Below, in pieces: positions 33,692-47,734 of a DNA stretch of 64,000 bases; position 1 is the stretch's first letter, and each line of letters opens with the position of its first letter. The stretch is from Plantago ovata. Its lineage: Eukaryota; Streptophyta; Magnoliopsida; Lamiales; Plantaginaceae. The stretch lies in contig CM051456.1 in NCBI GenBank assembly GCA_028274465.1, positions 118,684,880-118,748,879 of the forward strand, read 5' to 3'. Below the pieces are notes generated by a model, which worked only from the letters and a program-made list of their open reading frames with translations, was not told the origin of the DNA and did no database searches. The position numbers were made by a program, and so were the translations under genes.

Positions 33692-36192
33692 TCAAAACCG
33701 TTGTGAAACCGACATGTGTCTTCGCCTAAGTTGCGGAGAGACTATTGATATTAGTCCGCCTAGAGGAGGCCTCATCTTTGACCGATAAATCATCTCGTCG
33801 TAGGGTCGTCGATAAAACTTCAAGAACGGTTCGAATGATTCTTTAGACCTTTCGGGTCGAGTGACTAGTGTGGTGTCCCTCCGGAAGAACAAGGCCGGTG
33901 AATGTAGGAACGAAGGCTTTGGTGTTCTTGGGTGGTGGATCATGGAGGGGTCTACCTTTTGAGTCTTTTGTGGCATTGGTGTTAGTGGGAAGAAACCCTT
34001 TCTTGCTATTGGGGATGCAAATGACTGCGATCGTGCGTTGAGTGGGGAGATAGTCGGGCCCAAGTTGGACTGCGACGGGTTTGTGGGGCCCACTTTAGAT
34101 GTACCCGTGTCGGTCAAGGAGAGGTACCAAGGTTTGACCGAGTCAAAGTGGTGCGACACGGTGAAGGAAAACCTCGAGGAAGTGCTTGGGCCGAGCTTGG
34201 CGGAAGATGTTGAAGATGCCACCGATTCCGTGTCGAATCTTAGTGATGTTACCCTAGGATAATTTGCAAAGTCACTAAACTGGTCAATTGATTCTTGGTA
34301 GTCGATGGATGACACTATCATGATCGAAGGCGAAAGTTCCACGAATGTCTTCATTCCCTATATCACAATCATACAAATGCACTCAATCAACACTTACTCA
34401 AATTGTATACCGCGTAAAATAGTCGAGACATTTAAATTCGAACCGCGGGAACTACCTTCCAGAGATAGGAGAAGAGGGACGGAGGGTCAATGACAAAGGC
34501 CTTGTGAAGGCGGCCAGGGTAATAATCTGCTATGATCTTCAGTGTAGCCAATAACATGTTCATAAAAGCTGAAGCTGACCTGAAAAAGCCTGCAATTTTC
34601 CTAACCAATTAGTCAACAAAACAATCCAAACCAATTTTTAACCGAAACCCAACAAGACTCACTAGCTTGGAAACAAGTCTGTACATAAATTTTCAAACAA
34701 ATAAGACACATCCCATTTTCAAGAAAGTCAAGAAAATTTAAATGAACTGTTGGGTTGGGTCTGACAGAGAGGGAAAAGTAGAATCATGGTCACTTTTGCA
34801 ATTAAAGAAAATGAGTAAATACCCATATATACCCCTGGACCCCTACAAGGTTGACCGTGACACCTCAGGGGCACTCCAGGCAATCCCTGGAAAAGTACTT
34901 CCTGCTTTCCGACACTAACTTGATACGGATAATGATAATTAATTGTGATTAAGGCTGTGTCATTAGGCGTGACAGGTGAAGTTAATGATGGTGATTATGG
35001 ATTTTAACGAATAAAGGTTAGATTTTGAAGTTATTTTCGGACAGATTTATTAAAGTTGGCTTCATTGTGTGGAATCCCTAGACATAGGAATGTACGTTGA
35101 TTTACTGCTTTTATGAACTCATGAGCTTCATAAAGCTGAGCTATCCTGAGTTTGTTTGACATATGTTACACTTTCTAGCTAAATTTAAAATTTAAACATA
35201 TATACATACTATATATACGGTAAATAAAATGGATCATACCAAAATTATAGTACTTGTATTGAAAAGAAATGAAAACTTACTCGCATCAAACAGGATAACG
35301 AATTGTTCGACATTTCTTGCCATCGTTTGAATCGCAACCTCAAGAGTAAACACTAACAACCGAATAAACCTACACATTTTAAAGAAAAGTTATTATTAAA
35401 TGTAATTGAAGTGTAAATAAAAAGGGAAAATTAATTAAGAGGCCCACTTCTGTAAATTAACAGAACTGTATATTATGAACTTACACTTTCTGCGAATGGA
35501 ATTTCTGGTAGTCTTGCTTGATTCGGAAAATCTGCATTTTCATTATGAACATTATCTCAATAAAACATTCAATACTTGAAAAGAATTATTACTAGAAAAA
35601 AAAATTAGCAATAATAGGAATATTATTAATTAACTACCATGACAGGCCTAGATTGATCATCATGGCCAGCAACATAAGCGATTCCTTCAGCTAACTCAGC
35701 AGAGAACTCATCAGCAATCAAATGGTCTTCAAAATTCAAAACAGCATGCACTTTTACATATTAGCAGAGCATATGTGAACAAAAAGTTGAATCTAGCTAC
35801 TAGCTAGTTCCATTTTGAAAACAGGACAAAACAAAAAGAAAAATAGAAATATACCAGTGCCAATGGAGTCTCTCCAAGAAAGACAATTTCTGAGATGCTT
35901 AGCTGCTTTCTTGACATTGTCTCCTTTTGATTTCAGAAACCTCTCCACACATTTCCCATTGTTACAAAATTTCTCCTGTATTTACATAATTACATTAAGG
36001 GATGCTCTGTTTTTTTTCAAACTTAAATAATAATGAAAAACAGAGCAAGTGAAATACTGTACTAAAAAATAAGTAAGTAGTAACCTGTTTGAGAGTGAGT
36101 GGAGCTTGTTTCTTCACAAGGGCAAGAACAGATTGGACCTTTTCCTTGTCCTTCTGGGCTTGGTGAAGTTGCTGATCTTCTTTCTTTCCCAT
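33692..36192 (-). CDS. SEC14-like phosphatidylinositol/phosphoglyceride transfer protein (CRAL-TRIO)
   Basis: Lipid-binding protein of the plant SEC14 family, closest by memory to Arabidopsis At3g46450. Seven exons on the minus strand, in transcript order: 36192-36085, 35975-35855, 35726-35638, 35531-35485, 35369-35281, 34589-34456, 34357-33692, giving 417 aa with all phases joining. Residues about 37-75 are the CRAL-TRIO N-terminal helix region ([18 protein letters not shown]). Residues about 90-215 are the lipid-binding lobe ([32 protein letters not shown]). From about residue 245 a Ser/Thr/Pro-rich tail runs to the conserved [12 protein letters not shown] and the basic C-terminus. No signal peptide or membrane span is seen. 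Exon 5 starts with a Val where relatives have Leu, which is harmless. Confidence 0.93.
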
Positions 36193-36514
36193 GTTGTTGT
36201 GAGTGAGTGAAGTGAGACAGCAAAAGAACAAAGGGAGAGGTGTTTGAAGTAGCAAGCAAGCTAAGTAAGTACTATGTATACTAATTGGTGGTGAAGTGAA
36301 GTGTGTGAATATCTCAAGAAAAAACCAAACAGCAAAGATTCTATATCTAACTGGTAGTAGTAGTAGTCCTTTACTTTACGCAACCACCATTTTCAAACTC
36401 AACTCCAATACTGCTGTTGTTTTCTCTTATCTTTAACGAGTTTTCACTTTGTGTTTAAAATAAATAAAATACAGATGAGTGAAAATGTGAGAGTGGAAAA
36501 AATGGCAAGGCCAT

Positions 36515-36523
36515 ATATTTATA
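36515..36523 (-). promoter_or_regulatory. TATA box of SEC14-like gene
   Basis: Minus-strand CTATAAATA about 325 bp before the ATG (36192), implying a leader of nearly 300 nt. The sequence around it is otherwise unremarkable. Confidence 0.5.
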
Positions 36524-36904
36524 GTGGGATTAGTAACCCCAAAAGCGAAGTCCTCTAACGGCAAGAACGTAGGCCCACTGGGTATTTAATGTGTTTCCAC
36601 TTTTGCCCCTGTTCTTTATTGCTTGATCACTCATCAATTCATCATCCATCATCATCATCATAATCTCTTCTCTTTGTTTAATTAATTAGGTGGATGTCAA
36701 AATATAATCTACTCAATCCGAGGTTTTTTAGTTGTCGCTTTATAGGAATTTCACACAGGAGTATTAAAGAGAAAATTATTAATAGATTTTTAGTCAAAAT
36801 TTAGTCTAAAAAGCCTATTGCCTATTAATAGTAACATAATATTGTTTTTATATTAATACTATTAATATTAATCATTATAGTTTAGAGATTTACATTCTTT
36901 TAAC

Positions 36905-38391
36905 TTGGCAATGCTTGGAAATCAGATTTGGAGAATTATTCAGTTTCCAATTCTCTTTTAAGTCGAGTTTTTAAAGCTAAATATTTTTCTTCTTGTAATG
37001 TTCTTAATTCCACTCTTAAGGATAATGCTTCCTTTACCTGAAGAAGTATTCTTGCTGCTCTACCTTTGGTTAAGGAGGGGATTAGATGGCGGATAGGTAA
37101 TGGGAAAAAATGTGAGTGTGTGGAAGGATAATTGGCTTCCTAGGGACTTTAATCTCAAACCTGTTACTCCAGAATTGTTGATTTTATAAATGAACATGAA
37201 TTTTCTTGGGATGCTGAGACGGTTCAGGAGTTATTCTGGGAACAGGATGCGGCCAGCATCTTGCAGATTCCTTTAGTTTCACCTGCGGCTGAGGATTTGA
37301 GATTTTGGCACTATAATAATTACGTTGTCTACTCGGTTAAAAGTGATTATTATCTAGCCCGTGGTCTAAAGCAACAGAGAAGGAGGCACGGTTGGAGGGG
37401 AATAGTGGCGTCAACACGCAGAATTGGAACTGGATTTGGTGCATCGATCTTCCTAATAAAGTTAAAAATTTTGTTTGGCGATTACTGCATGATGCTTTAC
37501 TTGTTCTAGATAACTTACAAAGACGTGGCTTAGTTTCTGCCTCTCGGTGTCCCCTTTGTAATTCTGCCCCAGAGTCATTGCTTCATGTGTTCAGGGAATG
37601 TCATTTCGCTCGCTGTTTTTGGGCTTTGTCTAGCTTGCCTAATGTGTTTTTATATACAGATACGCAGGACATTGCCAGTTGGGTGGCTGCGGCCAGAACA
37701 CATCTCTCAGTTCAGGAGTTTACTGTCTTTCTTGTGCTCTTGTTGGACCATCTGGGGCAGTCGCAACAAGAAAGTCCATGAAGATGAAGCGTATGACCCG
37801 TTGGAATCAGCCTTGTTTGTGCGAGATTATATCAACAGATTCACAGCAGCAAAGGCTGTCTATGCGGCTCCGAGATCAAACACAACACCTCAACAATGGT
37901 CCCCTCGACCAAGGAATGCTGTCAAGGTAAATTTCGATGATACGGTTGACGGAGAATGGCAGTAACTTGGGATTTGTAATCAGAGATTTTAAAAGATGTA
38001 TCTTGGCTTGGGGATCAAAATTCAAGAATTTACGGTCGTTACTGGTCGTACCAGAAATAGCATAAGCTCAGGCAGCGCTTTTTGCTGTCCAGCAAGCCAT
38101 ACAGTTTGATTTCTCTAATGTGCACTTGGAAGGGGACTGTGTTTCTGTTATTAATGAACTGCAGCAGGGAGCTAGCTATTCGCGGATTGGAGGGATAGTC
38201 GAGGAAATTCAAGCAATCACTTCGGATATTTCTATTTCTTTTTTTCATGTTAATCACATTTGTAATAAAGCCGCACATTTGGTGGCTCATGACTCTAGGT
38301 GTGATTGTGTAGAGGTCTTGTCTTTCCCTTTTGTCAATCCTGACATTATGATTCATTGATGATTAATATAATTCATCTTTTTCTCAAAAAA
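36905..38391 (+). mobile_element. 5'-truncated LINE (non-LTR retrotransposon) remnant
   Basis: In order it encodes the region after the reverse transcriptase core (L-A-M-L-G-N-Q-I-W-R-I-I; R-W-R-I-G-N-G), then the zf-RVT motif (F-V-W-R-L-L-H-D-A-L, then C-P-L-C, then H-V-F-R-E-C) at about 37450-37620. An RNase H-like end (L-E-G-D-C-V-S-V-I-N-E-L; F-H-V-N-H-I-C-N-K-A-A-H) lies at about 38120-38290. It ends with ATTCATCTTTTTCTCAAAAA. Several frameshifts and at least one Trp-to-stop change (about 37040) show it is dead. Confidence 0.85.
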
Positions 38392-38494
38392 AATGACATG
38401 TATTAGTAAAATAACAAAACTTTGAGGGAGTAATTAATACATTTAGGTAACTGTTTTAGATTGTTTACGTGTTATTTATTCGTCCATTTTTTAG

Positions 38495-38666
38495 TTTTTT
38501 TGTTTTTTTAATGGCAATATTACAACTACTTCTACACTACTTTTTATACAAATATTTTATACCACCTTATATCTCCACACTTAAACCGTCTTATGTTTAT
38601 GTCGGAGATCGAACCATGCACATCTTCACCAGCCCAAGCTCTCTTCCGCTACACCACCTCATAGCT
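38495..38666 (-). mobile_element. tRNA-derived SINE, copy 3
   Basis: On the minus strand it begins GGAGCTATGAGGTGGTGTAG, followed by a B-box-like TGGTTCGATCTCC, and ends in an A-rich tail (plus-strand T runs at 38493-38509). Flanks carry an imperfect TCCATTTTTTAG-like duplication. Confidence 0.75.
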
Positions 38667-41600
38667 CCATTTCATTTTTAGATTAATTACATTCCATTTT
38701 TTGGAAAACTTTTATACCACAATTTTATCGTGGGTCATGTTATCAAATGTACCAAACATGAAACACCACACACATTATACCAACCTTCTAATCTAATAAG
38801 ATACTATTTCAAAATTAAACGTAAACCATATAAAAAAACGAATGAGCAGTAGACTAGTAGTGCTGTTGCTGCAGCAGGCTGAGGCAAGAAGATATAGTTT
38901 GCTTGCTAGCAGTGATGCCACAACAGGAATGTTTGGTTAGTACTAAGATGCATGTGAGTGGTCTTATATAAATAAGTGTTCATTTAAGGATCGGATATGC
39001 TGATATATATGCATGCTTTCACTGTGTATATAGGGGCGGGCCTAGGTGACAATCAATGGTGTCTCCATGGTCCAAAACCAGGCAATACGGCCATACCATT
39101 CTATAATTGTAATAATGACCCTTCAAATTTGAATTTAGCGGTCAAGATAGTAGTAGCAGATTGCAACCAAAATGCTTCGCTAGGTTTATGTATTATTAAC
39201 ATTACCAAAATTTAGTGCATACGTCCAGTATGTTAATAAGGTATGTTGTGAGAATTAGTAATAGCAAGGTCGAGTTGCCCTTACACATGGGACTGATTTT
39301 GGCCATATCCTTAATTGAACATCTCTCATGCACGTTGTAATACATTCGTATTCGAATGAACTAACTATGCAGTACGTTGCTATCTATTTGCATGAGAAAA
39401 GCAAAAACTTGGTAGCATTGATGAGTTTTGCTTGAACACATGATCATGAATCTTTTGAAGCAAATAGAGGATTGGTAGTCGGCAGATGAATTTCGCATAC
39501 TGGGAACTGTGAAGTGGCCAATGTTTAGGCTAGCACACGGAAGCGGTTCATATCATGTCAACGTCGAATATTTACTTTCTGAAGTGATAATTAATTCATT
39601 ATCCTCTTGCAACAGTATATGTACATTTTGGACCCTGCCCTATATATATAGTTGGCAAGTATATGCAATTAAGGACATGAACTATGTAAGGCCAGTCGTT
39701 TCAAAAACAAAAAACTATGACTATGTAAGGCCAGTTGCAATTCCTTTATTTAGCTAGTGGAGTATATTTCTATAACTCAATGTACAATGAAAATCACGTG
39801 GTACATAAATGTGTTGATAATGCCAGAGCAGTTTTGTTACTGCCACAACAATTTATCAATATTTTAGGCAAGTTCACTAACTAAATTTTGTTACAATTAT
39901 CATTCTTTAATTAACACTATCGGCGAAAAATAAATATGGTAATCTTGCATCATTTAATTAATACTCTTCCAGCCTATATGTACGAATTTTCATTGTAAAT
40001 TGCATTTGCAAGGCAACTTATAAGTAAATTTTTATATTCTAATCCATAGGATTTTGAAAACGGCCTTTTGAAAATGTTATTTACTTCTCAATTACTATGT
40101 TTCACCCTGAAATTTTTCATAATTTAATAAGAAACTTTCATTGTTACAATAATAAAAAATATATATATATGTCTCTAGCTTCAAGCTAAGTAATAATAGT
40201 ATTTAGTCAAGGTTAAACGAAGGTGGTTTACGTTGGCAATAAATTTAACTGAACTCTGTTGCATCCTTAACAAGTTAATTAATTACACACATTATTTGTA
40301 TTTTTATATGTGCGTTACGCTACAAATTAATTCTAAATTAGTAGGAAATTTAATTTTATAAATTATATTATGAAATCATAATAACTATTCTTTCTTAATA
40401 TATAATTTTCTTTACAATTTAATATAAATTTATGATCAATTAAAATGGATTATAAAGATCCATAAAAATAAATGTTGAACTTTTGTTAAGACTTGAAAGT
40501 GACATATATTGGAGTGTTACATAACTAAAATTTATAGAAAGGCCCTTTATATAATATACCCTAGTATAGATTGAAGGGTATGTAAAGTAAAGATCCTTCT
40601 TTGTTATTTTAGAGATTGTATGGTATTTATTTTAAGTAATGAAAAACATGATATCATTTGATTGATAACTTACCAAACGTAAATAAATTTTGCTCTGGCA
40701 GTAACATAATTGATCTGACAGTATCAACACCCGTACATAAATATAAAGGTTGAGAGACAGTTCCAATTGATCACCAAGTGTTGTCCCAATATCTTAGACC
40801 AAGGTTTAACAAACCTGCAGCTAGCATGGCGCGTGGTTTTAAAGAATTTTTTTCTTTAATATCATTTGGTAACCTTCATCCATGACAATATTTGATTTAG
40901 AATGACATAATTATACATTCGTCTTTCATGAAATTGAATATGTAACTAACAGAAAGAAATTTTTATGTTAAACAAACTCTTGAGTCAATCCATGCGAGGT
41001 TTTAAAAGTTTGTATTGGAAACATAGAATGAAGATCTGTTCATCTAGTCGGGGGTGAACCATGGATTTGGAGTATGTGGGATTACGTATGTATATAGAAT
41101 TATTTCGAAATTTCGGGAATGGTGGGGTAAATTCTGAAAAAATCAATAATTTTACCTAGTTATAAAAAAGGTTCTTTTTAAAATTTTGAAAGAGGGAAGA
41201 ACCTCAATACCGAACCCGATTCTTCCCCTGCATCTAGCTCTATGTCTTCATATTAATAATTTGATAGCTATGGAATTGAGGTCGAGATTTTACATGGAGA
41301 ATATCGAAATGCTTAATTGCTATAGGTGACCATATGCATAGATGAGATGTTCCATTAATTGTAAGTGATCTGATCATGACCAATGTCTCGATCTTTACTT
41401 ACTTTTTGGTCAGAATGTAATGTCTCTAGCAGTCTAGCAGCTTGTCGACATTGACTCAATTAATTCTATGGACCATCGTTCACCACCTCCAGCCAAAAGA
41501 TGTGAATTATAGCCTCCTTCAAAGTCCAGTAGAGACAAGACACCATGCATGTTCCAGCAGTAATTTTAACCGAGCAACAAAAAGTTCGTTCCAAATTTAA

Positions 41601-41818
41601 GGCGAAATAAGACTTACCATTTCAATTTGGCCCAATAGATAGCCTAATGTTTTGTAGTGGTACACATAATAAAGAAATAATATTGAAGTCTCTCTGTTCC
41701 AGTAAATTATTATTTTAGTTTTATCATCAGTTGATGACGTTAGAATGTGAAGGTCGCATGTACACCACCAAGGTTTTACGCTTTAGGGTACGATGGTGAT
41801 CGGAGGATTGATAACATA
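38667..41818. other. Gene-free spacer
   Basis: About 3.1 kb of AT-rich DNA with no recognisable gene or complete element. Small imperfect repeats (ACTATGTAAGGCCAGT at about 39681 and 39722) are the only structure noted. Confidence 0.5.
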
Positions 41819-42068
41819 CTCCCTCCGTCCCAGAACAGTTGCACCATTTTGCCATTTTGGGCATCCCGTTAGAGTTGCACCATTTCATTTCTTTGCCATA
41901 TTTGGACATGATTATAATAATTTTATATTACATCAACACATCTTTGTGGCCACAAATCCTCCATAAAGTAAAATCAACACCCACTAACAATATAACTCAA
42001 TATTTAACTCTTCTCCTTATTTTCTGTGTCCAAAAGCAAATGGTGCAACTGCTCTGAGACGGAGGGAG
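41819..42068. mobile_element. Stowaway-like MITE (Tc1/mariner), 250 bp
   Basis: The termini CTCCCTCCGTCCCAGAACAG and, inverted, CTCCCTCCGTCTCAGAGCAG pair over at least 27 bp. It is flanked by TA on both sides (41817-41818, 42069-42070). CTCCCTCCGTCC is the hallmark Stowaway terminus. No coding capacity. Confidence 0.92.
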
Positions 42069-42377
42069 TAAAGAGGAAGAAGAGTTACAGTGACGTAAGT
42101 TGAAGGCGGGACGTCAACTACCTATTGCAAGCAGTGACGAGGGGTCAAAGAGGGTCTATGAGTCCGAAGGCTCAAGTTTTTGGTATTTGGAAGGAGACTA
42201 GGCATGAAGCTCACATTGGCTCAGGAAGTACCACGAGTCCCATAAAGTACAACCTAAGGTAGTGACAGTCATATAGCTCAAGAGGTCATGGAGGATCCAG
42301 GAGGGTCGCTAGGAGACGGGTGAGGGGGGAATGTGCGTTATTATACTGCGGAAGTAGTTTCAGTTAGCGAATAACTT

Positions 42378-42534
42378 TTTTTTTTTAAACATCAAATATA
42401 ACAACTACTCCTACACTACTATTATATAAACATTTTAAACCACCTTATTTCACCACACCAAAACCAACCTTATAACTCCGTACCGTCATGAATCGAATCA
42501 TGCACTTCTCATTTCACAGCTCCAACTCCTTACA
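42378..42534 (-). mobile_element. tRNA-derived SINE, copy 4
   Basis: Plus-strand T run then AAACATCAAATATAACAACT, ending in a diverged 5' end near CAGCTCCAACTCCTTACACG. The word GGAAGTAGTT occurs at about 42351 and again at 42536, which may be the target-site duplication. In that case about 17 extra bases lie beyond the A tail. Confidence 0.65.
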
Positions 42535-45500
42535 CGGAAGTAGTTCAAAATGACGATTTAATCCCTTTGCTATTATTATGTGATTGTTAGTAAAACAAGT
42601 TTCAAAATATGGTCTCACAATGTTAAAAAAAAAAAAAAAAAAAAAAGGTTTTATTTCTTTATTCAATCTAATATGATAATTATTAATGTTTCAGGAAATA
42701 GTAATTGGACTGTTTCAGGAAACAGTAATTGGGGGAATCTTTGCAACAGAACTCTGCCTTGCCTTACAAAATGCAAAATTACGAGTCAGTACCTTGAGGT
42801 AGCAAGAATGCAGCATATTTAAGTTTGAATGTTAATTTTGAACAGTATTAACCCATAATTCCGCCGGAAACTTGATACTTCATGTACAATGTCACACGTA
42901 AACATATTTTCCACTATGGTATTACTAAAATTATTTTTTTCCTTTTAGTTTGAATAATAACGGATTGTTTTTTTCTCCCTCCATAGGAAAAAAAAGATGG
43001 TGGTCCTTATCCAACAAGATAATAAAAACTCATTTTCAGAAGGAAAAAAATAAAATAAAAGTAGCTAGCTAACCTTTTGAGGTGACAAGACAATTGCGTA
43101 AAACCATTTAATTTTATTTTTATTTTTTATTCTTTTTGTGTTAATTATTAATCGAATAACGTTTTAGTGCAACAATTTTAGGGCACTCAACAGTGAGCAA
43201 ACTGGCGGTGGTTACTACCCTATAACTGAGAGTGAACAGAGTAGAATTCCAGCCATTATAATCAAAAGGGTAATGATGATGATGATAACACTACAGTCTA
43301 CACTATTAGGTAATAGTAGCCTGGAATAGTTTGCATGCTCATAATGCAGGTCTATGTTCGACGTACAATCATGAATTTTAGGAATTTTAGAATCAATACA
43401 AAAATACGGGGACCCGTGACACATCAATTTTTCCTTATTGTACATGTTGGATCTGTGATGGACAACAAGTATGAAGTATTAATTTCTATATGTGCCATGT
43501 TCGCTACATAATTAGATTTACATGCAGAACACCCCCCCCCCCCCCCATCTCGCGACCATATTGATCTTTAGCGATACTTCTTTGACTGGGATGCGGTACG
43601 TGTAGTACTAATCATGTTATAGCCTTTGAATTCGGCTCCATTGATGGGTAATTCAATCTAGTTCGACTTCAGTATTATGCTTATTTATTTATCTAATGAG
43701 CTGAGTTCGAGTTCGAGTTCAATTTAATTTAATTGGTCAAATTATGATTCGTTATGTACGTACATTTATATATACAAGTATATACACTTATAATATTTTT
43801 CAATTTACTTAACTAATACATTCAGTACATGGTAATTAATGGATTTGATTTTGAACTTGAATTCATTACACATCATTCAAAAATTCAAAAGTTCGATTAA
43901 GAATCTAATTTCTTCGACATTTATAGTAGTAGTATGTTTGAACCAAGCCTTACCAAATTGGGGACTGTCCAGTTTGGTTATTAGCTTGACTTCCTAGAAG
44001 TAAGAACTATAACTATAACAAGCTTGGAAACAGATGATGTAACCACCTAATTTAGCATAAATAAACAAATCGGTTTGCCTCTAAAAGAGAAAAAAAAAAA
44101 AAAAAACTTTACCATTTTGTATTTTATAATTTTTTTTCTCTTGGATCTTATCTAGTGTGGATTTAATATTCTCAAGCTACTACGTATATCCTTTCATTAA
44201 GAGGATGTCGCATTGCCACAACACCCTCCTGCCCTAGCATCTAAAAGACTCTCTACTAGAGCATATTATTGTATAACATGAATTAAAACGTGATATCACA
44301 CATGTCTACATTACAACGCATGAAATCTTATGATCCAACATCAGACTAAGCATAGAATAAACATGTTTATGTTTTATCTAAGCATATCCCTTACATCAAG
44401 AAGTTGAACCTTGTTTTGAGGGGTGTTTTAGGAAGTGGGAACCAAAGATTGTGAGGTTAGGTCATTTATATGGATTATTTAATAATGAGTATAACTATAA
44501 TCTTCGTATCAAAACTCATTATTTTAAATTCAGTTCAATTCTGTTCAGGTTTGTTCTGTTCAATTCTTTTCAAATTTGACTAGTTGTATTTTATATTATA
44601 AATAAATTCATTTCAGTTTAGTTTCATTCAATTATGTTCAGCTAAATTCTGTTCAAACTAAAATAACAATTTCTAATAAAGAAGGGTAACAAAAAGTAGT
44701 TATATATTTGTATTTCTAGTACAACAAAACAATAATAAAAAATAATGGGAAGTACTGTTGGTACTTGATCAGCCTTATTTTATTTTAAGTTCGACATCGT
44801 TCTCATTACGGCGAAGACTAACGATAGTAGGAAATAAAATGTCGTTCAATCTTTTTTCTTACACTGTGATAAAGAAGACTCCACAAACACTTACTCCGTA
44901 AAATAGTAGACCGACTATTTATGCATTAGTTGACCAATAAGTCAAGACATTTTACACGTGTGATGGTATATTATACTACTCCATCCTAGTAAAAGACCCA
45001 AAAAAAATTCAAAACTATAATTTTTTTAAAAAAAGGGGGGGAGTATAATGTATTTCCTCCCATTTAAAATAAATTAATACAAGACTCCTTTCTATAAATC
45101 CACATAATTATTGCAAATAATCTTGCGTACACCACCGCCAAATTTCTTCCGTGCCAGATGAATTCAGTAAAGCTCAATTCAAATTAATTTATTAAGTTCA
45201 GTTCAATTTAGTTTGGATTTGTTTAGTTAAAAGTTTATACTTCAAACAAGTTAAATTCAAGTTCGTTCGGTAAAGTTAAATTAAATTCAGTTTAGGAAGT
45301 TTGAGGCGAATCAAACAGTGATAAATATGTAGTGTAATATCATAGGCTATATGCACAATATAATATGTGAAACACACATAACACAATATCATAGGATATA
45401 TGCACCACTATGATCTAAATATACTTGTGATCTAATAGACCAATTGATTGATGATTATGATGAGTTCCAGATTTTGGTGAAACATAATCATTCAACCGAA

Positions 45501-46320
45501 CCATTCCTTCTAGTATATGATTATCAGTCGGGTTGTATATCTGCTCTAAAATGACAGTTACAATTGTAATAATACTACTATTGTATAAGATGAGTTCAAA
45601 ATTTAAATAGCTGCTGCATCACATCATACTCAAATCCCACTTACATTTATATATACCCACACCCAGCACTAATCAGCTGCATAATCATTCCATCGCTAAT
45701 CATTCTTTTTCATTAAAAAAAAAATCAATATTAACAACAACCAACCACGCTTTTACTTTGTGGGCTTGTGGGGTAGAAGTACATGTTGTTATATGGTTTA
45801 GTGGGCCAAAACCCAAGTCCAATTCCACAACTAGGTTCTTTCTAGAATATGATGATGAATCATGAACCTCTCTTTACAATACTTTTTACCAAGTCAGTTT
45901 CTTTCCTTCGTTTTTTGAAAATATATTATAAACAAAAGAATGGATATACAATTCCAGTCAGGTTAAGTGTTGTTTCCACTTAATAAACATCCAAAAGATG
46001 TTAACACTTGAGGAGAGAAAATATTTGTAAAAACTTTGACTTTAGATGTTTTTTTTTTTTAACTAAACTTTGACTTTAGATGTTGCTGTACTAGGTTTTT
46101 AAGGTAACATTAGTATTATCTGTAACAAGGGTCCAAAACAGGGCCGAAAACCATCTTTAACAATGATCTTTAAAAAAGTTACCCTGTAGACCCTTGTCAA
46201 AGAGATGATCTAATGGTTTTTTTCAACGTACAAAAGTAAGTTTTAGGGTAAATTAGTACCCTTGTTAAATTTATCAAGAGAAAATTGATTATAAGGGTTC
46301 ACTATGAAGATCTTTCTCAT
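42535..46320. other. Gene-free spacer with poly-C tract
   Basis: No gene recognised. It contains a 15-C run at 43532-43546, A runs at 42627-42646 and 44089-44106, and TTCAG/TTCAA-rich degenerate repeats (44530-44660, 45150-45300) that resemble text at 53150-53320. A 15-20-bp repeated ATATCATAGG motif lies at about 45338 and 45388. Confidence 0.5.
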
Positions 46321-46926
46321 AAAGGATCATCTTGTGTTATCAATTACATTTTAGTCCAAACTCAATTATATTTTAGTCCATTTGAGTTGAGCAACACTTT
46401 AAACACCTTCCAACCAAACATGACATAAGAAAAATAAATATTTTCAATCAAAAAATTAATTTAAAGATTTAAAAAATCTAAATAGAATTATAAAATAAAA
46501 TAAAAATTAAATATTTAACAAGATTCATCCATCTTCTTCTTCGCTAAAACTTCGGTACTGGAAAATTCCGGTGCCGGTAACGGTATCAGCTCCACCGATC
46601 TGGTGGTGGAGCAAGCTGCTTGCTGCACCGTTAATGGTGGTGGAGCAGCTTGCTCCACCGTTTTCGGCGCTGGAGCTCCGGTACCGGAAACAATTACGGT
46701 ACCGAAGCTTTGGGGATGATGAAGATAATTTTTTTTTTTTAATTTTAGTTAAGTTTTTTTTCTTTAAAATTTATTTTAGTATTTTACTTAGTTTTTCTTT
46801 TAATTCTTTATCTTTTTTATTTGAAAACACTAAGTTTTGTTTGGTTTCATCAAAATTCAATTTTGAAATTGTGAATTTTTGTTGACTTTGGACTCAAATG
46901 TAATTGATAAACTAAGGTGGTTCATT
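46321..46926. mobile_element. TIR element with GGAGC-rich core (A)
   Basis: The left end contains TTATCAATTACATTTTAGTCC and the right end its inverse (GGACTCAAATGTAATTGATA), making imperfect TIRs of about 40 bp. The AT-rich arms enclose a GC-rich palindromic core (46560-46715) of CCGGTACCGG and TGGTGGAGCAAGCTGCTTGC type. The 104-codon frame at 46571 is a by-product of this repeat. Confidence 0.6.
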
Positions 46927-46947
46927 TCGTTATTATGGACGCTAAGA

Positions 46948-47734
46948 GGGTATAAAAAATCAATGAACCCCCTGTGATATAAAAAATCAATTACGAATAT
47001 CTTCCTGTGAGATTTTTTCTTTTATCGACCCCTTGTTAGTACAATTTAATTACATCCAGCCCAGCGACTTTCACTTTTCGCGAACTAATACCTGAAAAAT
47101 ACAATTTTGGCCTCATTTAAGTTTCAGTTTTCAAAAAAGCCCAAACAACTTCAATTTTTTGTAATTTACAAAATTGACTATAAATCATTTAAAATTAACC
47201 CACATAACTTATTAAAATGTCAAAATGATCTTAATTATTATTGCATAAAAGTCCCTACAAAATTAATAACCACTAATATTGTCTAGAAAAGAAAATAATA
47301 ATAAAATATAAAAAAATTTAAAAAATGAAAAGAATCCAATCGGAGCTGTTGAGCTCCGATCAGAGCTCAACAACTCCCCGACCAGCTCCAAATCGGAGCT
47401 GGGGACGTAACCCAACCCCTATCGAAGCTTTAAACAACTCCGAATAGGAGCTGGGTTTATGGAATCTAAATTCCGGCACCGGAGGTTGAAGAAAGAGAAA
47501 ATAAAAAAATAAAAGAAAAAAGAAAAAAAAGAAAAGAAAACATAAAATTAAAGAAAAGGGAGAAAAAGAAAAGGAAAAAAAAAATCTGAAAATAGCATAA
47601 GCTGTGTTTGGAGAGAGAAAAAATCAGAATTTTCTAAATTTGGTCAACACGAATGGGGCTAGATGTAATTGTTGAACTAGTAGGGAGAAAAACGTAAAGT
47701 CGGCCTCTAACAGGGGAGTCAAAGTAATTTTCCC
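46948..47734. mobile_element. TIR element with GGAGCT core (B)
   Basis: The left end has GGGTA, then CCCCCTGTG, CAATTACGAATATCTTCCTG and TTAATTACATCCAGCCC. The right end has the inverse series GGGGCTAGATGTAATTGTTG, then ACTAGTAGGG and ACAGGGGAGTC. The core (47335-47485) carries AGCTCCGATC/GGAGCT palindromes. The left half is clearly the same sequence as the right half of the element at 49760-50681, inverted. Confidence 0.65.

Noticed and set aside
34038-34262. 74-codon plus-strand frame within the SEC14 last exon
   Set aside because: Antisense shadow of the real coding exon.
46571-46885. 104-codon frame in element A
   Set aside because: Starts in the GC-rich repeat core and then runs through poly-T DNA; no domain.
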